Below, piece after piece: positions 7,633 to 14,805 of a stretch of 20,786 nucleotides of DNA (the first letter of the stretch is position 1; each line of letters starts with the position of its first letter). Under the pieces are notes generated by a model. It was not told the origin of the DNA. It did not search any database and worked only from the letters and a program-made list of their open reading frames with translations. Origin of the DNA: Oscillospiraceae bacterium. GTDB taxonomy: Bacteria; Bacillota; Clostridia; Oscillospirales; Ruminococcaceae. Made by a program: the position numbers and the translations under genes. The stretch lies in contig WRLS01000015.1 of NCBI GenBank assembly GCA_009776345.1, forward strand, positions 1 to 20,786. Direction: 5' to 3'.

Positions 7633-8943
7633 TTATTGTATCGCGGCTTTCATCAGATTAACAGTCTGTTCGTAGCTGAATTTTTCCCCTACCTTTTGCT
7701 GTAGGAAGGCGTTGATCTTATCGATTTTTTGGATCGCCTTGTCCAGCGCGGGGTTTGAGCCTTTTCTGTACGCGCCGATTGTTATAAGGTCGTAGTTCGC
7801 CTCGTATATCGACATTATGTACCTAAGCTCGTTTGCGATGTCGTTTTGGGCGCTCCCCGCTATATCGTTCATAAGGCGGCTGATACTGCCAAGCACGTCG
7901 ATTGCGGGATAGTGGTTGCGGGCGGCAATCCGCCTGGAGAGTATTATATGCCCGTCAATTATCCCGCGCACGGTGTCGGAAATAGGCTCGTTTGTGTCGT
8001 CGCCTTCTACAAGTACAGTGTAGATGCCGGTGATGGAGCCTTTTTCGAAGTTCCCTGTCCGCTCCAAAAGCTTCGGCATACTGGTATATATCGAAGGCGT
8101 GTAGCCCCTGGCGACGGGCGGCTCGCCGGAAGCAAGCCCGATTTCCCGCTGCGCCATGGCAAACCGCGTGAGCGAATCCATCATAAGCAGGACGTCCATG
8201 CCCCGGTCGCGGAAATATTCGGCGATCGCCGTAGCTGCCATCGGGCATTTAAGCCGAAGCATCGCGGGCTGGTCAGAGGTCGCGCAGACCAGAACTGAGC
8301 GTTTCATGCCTTCTTCGCCTAAATCCCGCTCAATAAACTCGCGGACTTCCCTGCCGCGCTCGCCCACCAGCGCGATGACGTTTATATCGGCGTGGACATT
8401 GCGTGCGATCATGCCCATGAGCGTACTTTTGCCGACGCCCGACCCGGAGAATATGCCCATCCTCTGCCCCTTGCCGATTGTAAGCAGGCCGTCGATCGCC
8501 TTGACGCCGAAGGTCAGCGGCGTGTCGATCCTCGGGCGGGAAAGCGGGTTTGAGTAAAGGCTTTCGATTTCCTGCAACGCAACGCCGTCAAAACCCTCGC
8601 CGCCGTCCAAAGGCTCCCCGAGTGCGGAAATCGTGCGCCCGATAAGCTTTTCGGAAACCGGGATCCTGAGTTTAGTCTTTGTCCCCTCGACCAGGCTGCC
8701 GGGGGCGATGCCCGCAAGCTCCTGGTAAGGCATAAGCAAAACCTTGCTGTCCCTAAACCCCACGACCTCCGCGTGAATGAAGCGGGTCCCGTCGGAGCTG
8801 TGGATTTTGCATATTTCACCAACGGTTGTGTTGGGGCCGACCGACTCGACCATCATGCCGACGATCTTGTCGATTTTGCCGAGATAATTATAGGTATCAC
8901 TTTTGCTCACCTTTGTGAGCAGGCCGGCAACATTTAACGCCAA
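7633..8943 (-). CDS. fliI: Flagellum-specific export ATPase FliI
   Basis: FliI is the F1-beta-like hexameric ATPase that energises export of rod, hook and filament subunits. The 436-residue product has normal length. It carries Walker A at about residues 165-174 (FSGSGVGKST), the family box GERGREV (194-200), Walker B at 250-256 (DVLLMMD) followed by SLTRFAMAQREIG, and the type III ATPase segment GYTPSIYTSMPKLLERTG. All catalytic features look intact. The start is TTG at 8943 with GGGAGA upstream, 30 bases after fliH. The N-terminal residues resemble those that bind FliH in relatives. Confidence 0.97.
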   Translation of the reverse strand: MALNVAGLLTKVSKSDTYNYLGKIDKIVGMMVESVGPNTTVGEICKIHSSDGTRFIHAEVVGFRDSKVLLMPYQELAGIAPGSLVEGTKTKLRIPVSEKLIGRTISALGEPLDGGEGFDGVALQEIESLYSNPLSRPRIDTPLTFGVKAIDGLLTIGKGQRMGIFSGSGVGKSTLMGMIARNVHADINVIALVGERGREVREFIERDLGEEGMKRSVLVCATSDQPAMLRLKCPMAATAIAEYFRDRGMDVLLMMDSLTRFAMAQREIGLASGEPPVARGYTPSIYTSMPKLLERTGNFEKGSITGIYTVLVEGDDTNEPISDTVRGIIDGHIILSRRIAARNHYPAIDVLGSISRLMNDIAGSAQNDIANELRYIMSIYEANYDLITIGAYRKGSNPALDKAIQKIDKINAFLQQKVGEKFSYEQTVNLMKAAIQ

Positions 8944-8973
8944 ATTTTATATCTCCCAAAATCTATTCTGGTT

Positions 8974-9984
8974 TTATTCCATAACGGTTTCGCGGATGTT
9001 TTCAAGCTGGCTCGGGATGCTCATGTCGGTGACGCCCTTGGGCGTTTCCAGGATTACCGTGCCCGCGGGCGCGTCTTTTTCTACATAGACAACAATGCTG
9101 CTGTTAAGGGCTTTCAGCTGTTCGAGAAGCTCGTCGCTTGCCTTTGCGGAAGCCGGGAGAAGGTCGGGCGATATGCTTATGTTGATATAAGCTTCGCGCT
9201 GGTTGCGCTTTATAAATTCGTTTATCATCCCTACGATCAAGGACGGCTTTGTCTTCAGCTCCTTCGCCACTATCTTTCCGGCAACGGCAAGCGCAAGCTC
9301 AACAAATTCGTCTTCGCGCTTCTTGAAAAGCTCCGGGCCGTACTGCGTAAGGCTGGTTATAAGCTGTGCCAGCTCCGCCAATTTCGGCGCTGCCGCTTTC
9401 TCGAAATCCCGTTTGGCGGCGGCTCGGCCTTCCTCGTAGCCCTCGTTATAGCCGTCGCTCTGCGCGCGGTCCCACGCTTCCTTCGCGTCCTGTTCGAGCT
9501 GGGCGCTCATCTGCTCCATGTCTGTGCGGGCCTGTTCCTGCAGCTCGGTGATATGCGCGACGCGCTGTTTGTAGGTTTCGTCGTTCAGGATATCCGCGTC
9601 CAGGCTGACATCGCGCTCGGCTCGTTCGCGCTCGAATTCTTCACGCTCTTGGATGAAGCGCTCTTTTTCCCTCGCCGCCGCTTCGCGCGCCTCCCGGGTT
9701 TCTTTTTTCACTTCGGAGAGCTGTGCTTTTTCCTCTTCTATGCGCAGTACCAGACGGTTTATTTCGTCGAGCAGGGAATCGCGGCTCACTAGCGAGTTCG
9801 GGTCGGCAAACGGTATCCCAAAGCCGTCCAGCACGCCGCCTTTCAGGACCTTTCGGCTTACAAGCTTTGCTTCCAGCTGCGAACGCGCGCTTTCCATATC
9901 ATGCTCGCGGCGGTCGACGACTGCCACGGATTTTACGATCCTTGCTATGGGATCACCACCTTTTGAAAATAGAGCTTTACACAA
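8974..9984 (-). CDS. fliH: Flagellar export ATPase regulator FliH (start uncertain)
   Basis: FliH dimers hold and restrain FliI and tether it to the C ring. The protein has a long Glu/Arg/Gln-rich coiled coil (roughly residues 75-190) and a C-terminal FliH domain with KKREDEFVELALAVAGKIV, then SISPDLLPAS and the ending GVTDMSIPSQLENIRETVME. The given 5' end is the only canonical start, TTG at 9984. It overlaps the fliG stop and has no ribosome site. A far better site, AAAGGTGGTGATC, lies inside and is followed at 9948-9946 by ATA, giving x-ARIVKSVAVVD. The I-[IV]-K-S motif is where FliH proteins normally begin, so true translation may start at ATA (324 residues). A GTG at the SVAVV valine is another option. 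Confidence 0.92.
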   Translation of the reverse strand: MCKALFSKGGDPIARIVKSVAVVDRREHDMESARSQLEAKLVSRKVLKGGVLDGFGIPFADPNSLVSRDSLLDEINRLVLRIEEEKAQLSEVKKETREAREAAAREKERFIQEREEFERERAERDVSLDADILNDETYKQRVAHITELQEQARTDMEQMSAQLEQDAKEAWDRAQSDGYNEGYEEGRAAAKRDFEKAAAPKLAELAQLITSLTQYGPELFKKREDEFVELALAVAGKIVAKELKTKPSLIVGMINEFIKRNQREAYINISISPDLLPASAKASDELLEQLKALNSSIVVYVEKDAPAGTVILETPKGVTDMSIPSQLENIRETVME

Positions 9985-10978
9985 GTATGTCGTCGGCGCC
10001 GCCCTTGGAGATTACGATTTCGCCCTCGTCCTCGAGCTTTCTTATAACAGCGACGATGCGCTGCTGGGCCTCTTCAACGTCCCTCATGCGGATGTTTCGC
10101 AGGTACTCCATATCGGAGCGTATTGTTTCGCCCACGCGCTGGGACATATTGGCGAAGATGACCTCCTTGACCTCGTCGTTGGAGCCTTTGAGGGCGACAA
10201 CAAGGTCCTTCGAATCCACATCGCGCAGGAAGCGCTGGATTGCCATCCCGTCCAAGGACGTGATGTCCTCGAAGATGAACATCCTTTTGCGGATCTCGTC
10301 GGCGAGCTTCGCGTCGCGCCGGTACATTTCGTCAAAGATATATTTTTCGCTCCCGCGGTCGATTTGGTTCATTACATCGGCGATATAGTTGATGCCGCCG
10401 ACTTCCGTAAATTCCATGGACACCATGGAGGAGAATTTGCGCTCCAGCACTTTTTCGACCTGGTTTACGATTTCCGGGCTGGTCCTGTCCATCCTCGCGA
10501 TGCGCTCGACAACCTCGATGCGTATTTCCTTGGGCAGCTCGGAGATTATCTGGGCGGCCTGGTCGGCGCGCGCGTAGGACAGTATAAGCGCGATTGTCTG
10601 CGCGTTTTCGCTTTGGATCGTGGTCATAAGGTTTTTGGAGTCCGCTTTGCGTATAAACTCAAACGCCTTTGTCTTTAGCGTGCGCGTCACGCGCTCGAGC
10701 AGCGAGCTTGCGACCTGTGAGCCGAAAGCTTTTTCCAGCACGTTGCGGGCGTAGCCCACGCCGCCCTCTGTCACGACTTTTTGGGTGAGGCACAGGGAGT
10801 AGAAGTCGTTTAGTATATCCTCCACGTCTTCCGCGCCGAGTTTTTGGATTTTTGCGATCTCGTAGGTCAGCTTTTCGATGTCCTCTTCGCTAAGGTGCTT
10901 GTAGACCGCGGCGGCGGCTTCGGAGCCGAGGGAAATTACGATTGTCGCCGCTTTTTGGGGGTCGGTCAGATTTGCCAT
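9977..10978 (-). CDS. fliG: Flagellar rotor/switch protein FliG
   Basis: FliG links the MS ring to the C ring and takes torque from MotA. The product is 333 residues, counted from the ATG preceded by GGAGGG and six bases; an upstream TTG would add six residues. The N-domain is typical (SLGSEAAAAVYKHLSEEDIEKL). The torque helix near residues 237-285 keeps the alternating charges (FEDIT, IQRFLRDVDSKDL, NMSQRVGE), and the end GEIVISKGGADDILV is the family ending. Oddity: the middle-domain EHPQ motif, used to bind FliM, reads ENAQ at residues 124-127. The gene starts 36 bases after fliF. Confidence 0.97.
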   Translation of the reverse strand: MANLTDPQKAATIVISLGSEAAAAVYKHLSEEDIEKLTYEIAKIQKLGAEDVEDILNDFYSLCLTQKVVTEGGVGYARNVLEKAFGSQVASSLLERVTRTLKTKAFEFIRKADSKNLMTTIQSENAQTIALILSYARADQAAQIISELPKEIRIEVVERIARMDRTSPEIVNQVEKVLERKFSSMVSMEFTEVGGINYIADVMNQIDRGSEKYIFDEMYRRDAKLADEIRKRMFIFEDITSLDGMAIQRFLRDVDSKDLVVALKGSNDEVKEVIFANMSQRVGETIRSDMEYLRNIRMRDVEEAQQRIVAVIRKLEDEGEIVISKGGADDILV

Positions 10979-11014
10979 ATTATTCCCTCCGGTCAAATAA
11001 AAATCACAATCAAG

Positions 11015-12598
11015 TTACGCCTGGGACAGCCAGGTCTTGAGCAAGTTCGCGACGATTTCGGGGTCGCTCACGGCAAGGTCGCGTATCTGGTTTTTCAGCT
11101 TCATCTCGGCTGTTTCGGGGATTACGATAGGCTCGTAGCCGTCGTCCTCCTCCTCGTAACCGCCCGCGTATTCCGAAGCCCGTGCCGCGGCAAGCCTTGC
11201 GGCCTCCAGCGCGGCGGCCTCATCCGCGGCAAGCGCGGCGGCTTCCCGCTGGCGTTTGCGCATATGCAGGATGACAAGCAGGAATATCAGCAGCAGCATG
11301 AGGAACGCGATTGCGGTGATGATAAGCGGTATTGTGAAATTAAATCCGTCCGCGCCGAGGTCCATTGGCTCTACACCGAAGAATGGTACGCTCTGTACGC
11401 TTACTTTATCTCTTGGGACGCCGGCGGCCTTGGACACAAGGTCGATCATGGCGTCGCGCGTTTCCGTGGGCAGGTTTGATGAATTTATCAGCACCGCCAC
11501 CGACATATCAGTTATGGTCAAGCCGTCTTTTATGATTTCCTCCCGCGTGGAGGAAACCAGGTAGTCCAAAATATCGCGCGCGACAAAATGGTCGGCGTCC
11601 TCTACCGGGATATCCTCTGCCGCGTACATCGGCACATCGACATTGTCGTTGGCGCCGACTACGCCTTGGATAACATCCCAGTTGCCCCCAACGCGCTCAC
11701 GCTCCCAGACACCGCGCTGGAGCGGGTTGTCGCGCGGGTTTTCCTCGTCGATGGGATGGAAGGTTTCGGTCTGTGTTATGCGGGCGTCCGTGTCCAGCAC
11801 GGTGTTTACGCCTACACGGAAATTATCGGGGCCGTAAGCGGGAAGCAGCATTGCGGTCACGCGGTCCCTTACGGCGGCGTTTACTTCTTCCGTAAGGTTG
11901 AGTTTATTGGTGCTTGCGTTCCCGGCGGGCTCGAGCAAAAGCATTTTGAGGTCCATGACATTGTTGCCGATGCTGACGTTTTCTTCCTCAAGCCCCGCAA
12001 CGGCAGGCGTGACGATATTCAGCATGACCCGGACCTGCTCCGCGGTGAAATGCCTTCCCTGCCTTGGGATGACCATTATTGACGCAGATGGGGCGGGGGC
12101 GGTGCTTTGGAGCGCGTAAATGGAAGGCTGGGGCGCGTTTATGGTGACGACGGCGGTTTCTACCTCCGGGATCAAGCGGATTGATTCGGCGAGCCTGTCC
12201 TGGAGCTGGTAGAGCGTGTATGTATTCCGGTCCGACTGTGTGGCGGTCAGCCCGGCCTGCCCGAAGATGTCGTAGCCGAAGTCCCCGACAAAGCCCTGCT
12301 GCGAAAGCCGCAGCCGCGCCCTTGCGAAATCGCTTTCGGGGATAAAGATTGCACCGGTGTTGCTGAAGTTATATTCTATGCCCATTTCTTCAAGCACGGC
12401 GATGACGGAGGCGCTGTCGTGCGCCGACGCGCCGTTGTAAAACAGGACATATTCCCGGTGGTTCAGTATAAGCACGGTAACCAGCGACACCGCCAAAATA
12501 AACGCGACCGCCGCGATTAGCAGTATCCGCGTCTTGTTCTCAAGGCCGAGCCACCAGGTTTTCAGCTTTTGCCAGATATCGGAAAGTTTTTGTTTCAT
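11015..12598 (-). CDS. fliF: Flagellar MS-ring protein FliF
   Basis: FliF forms the membrane ring on which the flagellum is built. The 527-residue product has the expected two membrane helices, residues 24-45 (TRILLIAAVAFILAVSLV) and about 420-443 (IPLIITAIAFLMLLLIF). Between them is a large extracytoplasmic region with ring-building motifs such as YVLFYNG and DYNIYTLYQLQDRLAESI-like SDRNTYTLYQLQDRLAES. The cytoplasmic tail is Ala/Glu-rich and ends in the FliG-binding helix AEMKLKNQIRDLAVSDPEIV and ANLLKTWL. The ATG at 12598 has GAGG about a dozen bases upstream, a rather long spacing. Order fliE-fliF-fliG is conserved. Confidence 0.97.
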   Translation of the reverse strand: MKQKLSDIWQKLKTWWLGLENKTRILLIAAVAFILAVSLVTVLILNHREYVLFYNGASAHDSASVIAVLEEMGIEYNFSNTGAIFIPESDFARARLRLSQQGFVGDFGYDIFGQAGLTATQSDRNTYTLYQLQDRLAESIRLIPEVETAVVTINAPQPSIYALQSTAPAPSASIMVIPRQGRHFTAEQVRVMLNIVTPAVAGLEEENVSIGNNVMDLKMLLLEPAGNASTNKLNLTEEVNAAVRDRVTAMLLPAYGPDNFRVGVNTVLDTDARITQTETFHPIDEENPRDNPLQRGVWERERVGGNWDVIQGVVGANDNVDVPMYAAEDIPVEDADHFVARDILDYLVSSTREEIIKDGLTITDMSVAVLINSSNLPTETRDAMIDLVSKAAGVPRDKVSVQSVPFFGVEPMDLGADGFNFTIPLIITAIAFLMLLLIFLLVILHMRKRQREAAALAADEAAALEAARLAAARASEYAGGYEEEDDGYEPIVIPETAEMKLKNQIRDLAVSDPEIVANLLKTWLSQA

Positions 12599-12697
12599 AG
12601 GCCGATTTTACCTCTATATATTTATATATAAAACAGTGGGCCGCCGTACCGGAGAGCGGGGTATTTTTCACGTCTCTCCGGGCGGGCAGCCCGGTCG
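12599..12697. other. fliE-fliF gap with an 8-bp stem hairpin
   Basis: The 99-bp gap contains CCGGAGAG (12649-12656) pairing with CTCTCCGG (12674-12681), loop 17 bases, followed on the minus strand by an AT-rich TATATA-containing run (about 12613-12631). There is no U tract directly after the stem. It may modulate read-through or mRNA processing; the function is unknown. Confidence 0.55.
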
Positions 12698-13018
12698 TTA
12701 GATGTTCAGCCGCATGATTTCGGAGTAGCTGTCGAGCAGCCTGTTGCGCATTTGGACCATAAGCTGTACGGCTATGGTGGCTTTTTCGCTGTTTATCTGC
12801 ATGGCGGCGATGTCGTCAAGCTCGCCGATTGCAAGCAGGTAGGAATCTTCCCTCTTTACGTTTTCGAGGTGTTCGATATTTTCCACGGCGTCTTTCAGGT
12901 AGTCGGTGAAGGCCCGCCCGCCGTCCGCCCCGTTAATCTGAGTCCCGGCAGGGCTGCTGCCTGTGCCGCCTACAGGCGGCAGGTTTGACCATAAAGGTAT
13001 GATGCTGTTCACGCGCAT
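12698..13018 (-). CDS. fliE: Flagellar hook-basal body protein FliE
   Basis: FliE joins the MS ring to the rod and is the first exported rod component. The product of about 106 residues has the typical variable N-terminus (SIIPLWSNLPPVGGTG) and the conserved C-terminal helices: FTDYLKDAVENIEHLE, then DDIAAMQINSEKATIAVQLM and the ending QMRNRLLDSYSEIMRLNI, matching the FliE ending in Firmicutes. The frame is open 16 codons further upstream to a TTG, but that stretch (HRLGE and before) does not resemble FliE. ATG at 13018, or the GTG two codons later, fits the GGGAGAG site better. A structured spacer of nearly 300 bp separates it from flgC. Confidence 0.9.
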   Translation of the reverse strand: MRVNSIIPLWSNLPPVGGTGSSPAGTQINGADGGRAFTDYLKDAVENIEHLENVKREDSYLLAIGELDDIAAMQINSEKATIAVQLMVQMRNRLLDSYSEIMRLNI

Positions 13019-13102
13019 CTCTCCCAATCTATGTAAGATGAAGGTAACTTTTTTGAGCCGAGCCAATCATAACACAACGCAAATTATTTTTCTACAGGAA
13101 AA

Positions 13103-13129
13103 TAAAGATAATAAGCGGGCGTCCGATAA
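13103..13129 (+). promoter_or_regulatory. Sigma-28 (FliA/SigD)-like promoter reading toward the cloverleaf elements
   Basis: TAAA (13103-13106), exactly 15 bases, then TCCGATAA (13122-13129): eleven of twelve positions match the motility-sigma consensus TAAA-N15-GCCGATAA. It points to the plus strand, opposite to the flgB operon. Transcription would start near 13136, four bases before the first closing stem, and would run antisense into flgC. Confidence 0.5.
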
Positions 13130-13139
13130 TAGATAATGT

Positions 13140-13223
13140 ATAGTCAGTCAATTTCAAAACGGTTTACCGTTTTGAAACCGTGGGCTTTGCCCACGGGCAC
13201 ACCAAAGGTGTGCGACTGACTAT
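13140..13223. repeat. Cloverleaf-like multi-hairpin element 1
   Basis: The closing stem is ATAGTCAGTC (13140-13149) with GACTGACTAT (13214-13223). Inside are three perfect hairpins placed end to end: an 11-bp AT-rich stem with a TTTA loop (13152-13177), an 8-bp GC-rich stem with a TTT loop (13178-13196) and a 7-bp stem with an AAA loop (13197-13213). Only two bases outside the loops are unpaired. It is not a tRNA: three-base loops, no T-loop motif and no acceptor end. Confidence 0.85.
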
Positions 13224-13230
13224 GAAACAA

Positions 13231-13302
13231 GGTCAACGCCGCCTTTGGCGGCGCGCGGCGTATGCCGCGACTTAAAAACAGCTAACTGTTTTTAAGTTGA
13301 CC
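13231..13302. repeat. Cloverleaf-like multi-hairpin element 2
   Basis: The closing stem is GGTCA(AC) (13231-13237) with (GT)TGACC (13296-13302). Inside are a 6-bp GC stem with a TTT loop (13238-13252), a 6-bp GC stem with a GTAT loop (13254-13269) and a 10-12-bp AT-rich stem with a CTAA loop (13270-13297). The hairpin order is that of element 1 read in reverse complement, so the two are related in inverted orientation. The AT-rich hairpins align with a compensatory G-C to A-T change. Confidence 0.85.
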
Positions 13303-13316
13303 GGTTATAGGGTATG

Positions 13317-13778
13317 CTACCTGCCGATTTCCAGCGCGCGGGACGCCACGTTCTTCAGCGCGTCGAACGCGGCGATGCTGGCGGAGTAGGAGCGGGACGC
13401 CGCCATCGCGTCTATCATCTCGATAGTGTTGTTGACATTGGGCATCCAAACATAGCCCTCTTCGTCGGCGTCGGGGTGGGAAGGGTCGTACACCGGGATA
13501 AAATCCGACTGGTCCTCGATGATTTCAGACACCATTACGCCCTGGTCACGGTGCGGTTTTTCCGGCCGCCTGTATTGGAAGCGGGCAAGGCGCAGTACAT
13601 TGGAGAACCCGCGCCCGCTGTCAACCTCCCTGAAAACAGTTAGCTTGCGGCGATAGGGGCCCCCGTCCGCGGTCCGGGTGGTTTCGCGGTGTACGATGTT
13701 TTCGGTTATAGTGTCCAGACGGCGCTTCTGGGCGGTTATCCCCGAGCCGGCGATATCAAATGAGCTGAGAAAAGGCAT
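13317..13778 (-). CDS. flgC: Flagellar basal-body rod protein FlgC
   Basis: FlgC is a proximal rod subunit. The 153-residue product has the FlgC opening FLSSFDIAGSGITAQKRRLDT, the diagnostic TTRTADGGPYRRK (residues 33-45), the middle segment DPSHPDADEEGYVWMPNVN and the C-terminal helix ASRSYSASIAAFDALKNVAS. The usual N-I-A-N motif at residues 27-30 reads N-I-V-H. Length is normal. The ATG at 13778 has GGAGG and seven spacer bases. It lies 52 bases after flgB; downstream, the fliE gene is displaced by the structured spacer. Confidence 0.94.
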   Translation of the reverse strand: MPFLSSFDIAGSGITAQKRRLDTITENIVHRETTRTADGGPYRRKLTVFREVDSGRGFSNVLRLARFQYRRPEKPHRDQGVMVSEIIEDQSDFIPVYDPSHPDADEEGYVWMPNVNNTIEMIDAMAASRSYSASIAAFDALKNVASRALEIGR

Positions 13779-13830
13779 TGTCTATCCTCCATATCTAAGC
13801 AGTGCGAAGCTTAATTGCGGCAAAGAAATT

Positions 13831-14220
13831 TTACCTGCCGCCGCTGATCACGTATTTTAGGTTGCTGTAATAGCCGTTGACTTTTTGCATCACGGCGTTG
13901 TATTGTATTTGCAGGCGCGCCTGCTCGATAAACTCGGAGTCTATCTCCACGTTGTTGCCGTCTATGCGCACGCTTTGGCCCTGCAGCTCATATTCCCGCA
14001 CTTCTGTGCCGCGCAGCCTGGAAACAGTTTCCCTTGCGGGGGTGGAACCGCGGCGCGCCGCTTCAATCTCCCGGCGGAGATGGCTCTCAAAATCCACGCG
14101 CTTTGCCTTGTACCCCGGGGTGTCCTGGTTGGCGATATTGTGGGCGATTGCGCGGCTCCTTTGCCAAAGGCCGCTGAGCGCTTTTTCCAGCGCCGTGTTA
14201 GAAGCAGAACCCAAAAACAT
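13831..14220 (-). CDS. flgB: Flagellar basal-body rod protein FlgB
   Basis: FlgB is the first rod subunit and the first gene of the early operon. The 129-residue product contains LSGLWQRSRAIAHNIANQDTP and GYKAKRVDFESHLR (the rod-protein motif), then VRIDGNNVEIDSEFIEQARLQIQYNAV, in pieces, and ends YYSNLKYVISGGR, all standard. The open frame begins 12 codons upstream, but GGAGGTTCATA directly precedes the ATG at 14220. A perfect sigma-A promoter lies 35-63 bases upstream. Confidence 0.95.
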   Translation of the reverse strand: MFLGSASNTALEKALSGLWQRSRAIAHNIANQDTPGYKAKRVDFESHLRREIEAARRGSTPARETVSRLRGTEVREYELQGQSVRIDGNNVEIDSEFIEQARLQIQYNAVMQKVNGYYSNLKYVISGGR

Positions 14221-14254
14221 TATGAACCTCCGCATACTTAATAAAACTATACTC

Positions 14255-14283
14255 ATTATATTGCAGGGCAGTTATCTTGTCAA
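14255..14283 (-). promoter_or_regulatory. Consensus sigma-A promoter of the flgB (early flagellar) operon
   Basis: On the minus strand TTGACA (14283-14278) and TATAAT (14260-14255) are separated by exactly 17 bases, a perfect housekeeping consensus. The predicted start near 14248 leaves a leader of about 28 bases that contains the flgB ribosome site. Confidence 0.85.
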
Positions 14284-14411
14284 TAGCTTTGAGCCTTTAT
14301 AAAAAAGGAAAAAACAACAATTTATTGCAAAATTTGCGTATATGGGCACAAGGGGTGGTACACTTCGCAAAAAAGGGGAAATATTCCGAAAAAGATTAGA
14401 TCTGTATGAGC

Positions 14412-14438
14412 TAAAGATTACCGCCGAAAAGACGAAAT
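14412..14438 (+). promoter_or_regulatory. Sigma-28-like promoter of the flgM (late flagellar) operon
   Basis: TAAA (14412-14415), 15 bases, then GACGAAAT (14431-14438), matching GCCGATAT/A at six of eight positions. It lies 26 bases before the flgM ATG. Placing flgM-flgN-flgK-flgL under sigma-28 is usual in Firmicutes. Confidence 0.65.
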
Positions 14439-14463
14439 ATTTATTAGAAACGGAGTGAAAGCG

Positions 14464-14763
14464 ATGAAAATCCTAAACCAGCCGATATACGGCGATTTCA
14501 AAAAAAAGCTTCCCGAACAAACAGGCACCGGCCGCAGGGAAGGGGTACAAAGCGGCGCTGTGACGGATAAAAACTCCATCCGCCACGGTACCACGTCCGT
14601 GTCCGACAAACAGCTACTCCTGCTGAAATCAAGCGTGCAGAGCTACATTTCCGCGCCCGCAAGCAAGGAGCGTCTGGACGCGATACGCGACGGCATCCAA
14701 AAAGGCACATATAATATTCCCTCCGCCGACCTTGCCGCCGCAATCCTGTCGGACGAGATTTAA
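14464..14763 (+). CDS. flgM: Anti-sigma-28 factor FlgM
   Basis: FlgM holds the motility sigma factor inactive until the hook is finished. The 99-residue product has a flexible, basic N-terminal half and the conserved C-terminal sigma-binding helices VSDKQLLLLKSSVQSYI and ERLDAIRDGIQKGTYNIPSA, then DLAAAILSDEI. The G-T-Y-x-[IV] segment is diagnostic. GGAG lies eight bases before the ATG at 14464; an upstream GTG (14455) in the same frame overlaps that site and is unlikely. It is first in the late operon, transcribed away from flgB. Confidence 0.93.
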   Translation: MKILNQPIYGDFKKKLPEQTGTGRREGVQSGAVTDKNSIRHGTTSVSDKQLLLLKSSVQSYISAPASKERLDAIRDGIQKGTYNIPSADLAAAILSDEI

Positions 14764-14805
14764 CGTGTAAAATCAATACTAAGCAAAGGTAAAAAAGGTG
14801 TAAAA

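Larger units (their letters stand above)
13019..13316. other. Structured spacer between flgC and fliE
   Basis: These 298 bases interrupt an otherwise compact rod/MS-ring gene set. No open frame with a ribosome site was found. From right to left on the plus map the spacer holds two tandem multi-hairpin elements (13140-13223 and 13231-13302) and, next to fliE, an AT-rich stretch with a sigma-28-like promoter facing the elements. These are listed separately. Confidence 0.8.

Noticed and set aside
9653..10678. A 341-codon plus-strand frame across fliH and fliG
   Set aside because: Antisense shadow of two well-supported genes, with no ribosome site or recognisable domain.
13140..13302. Cloverleafs as tRNA genes or integron attC sites
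   Set aside because: Loops are only 3-4 bases, with no T-loop, D-loop or acceptor features. The attC core RYYYAAC/GTTRRRY layout and an integron context are missing, although GGTCAAC/GTTGACC is loosely similar.
14769..14782. AAATCAATACTAA before flgN, also found at 1674-1686 beside the flgE-flbD foldback
   Set aside because: The 13-base match is AT-rich and not followed by further similarity; it could be chance or a remnant end.
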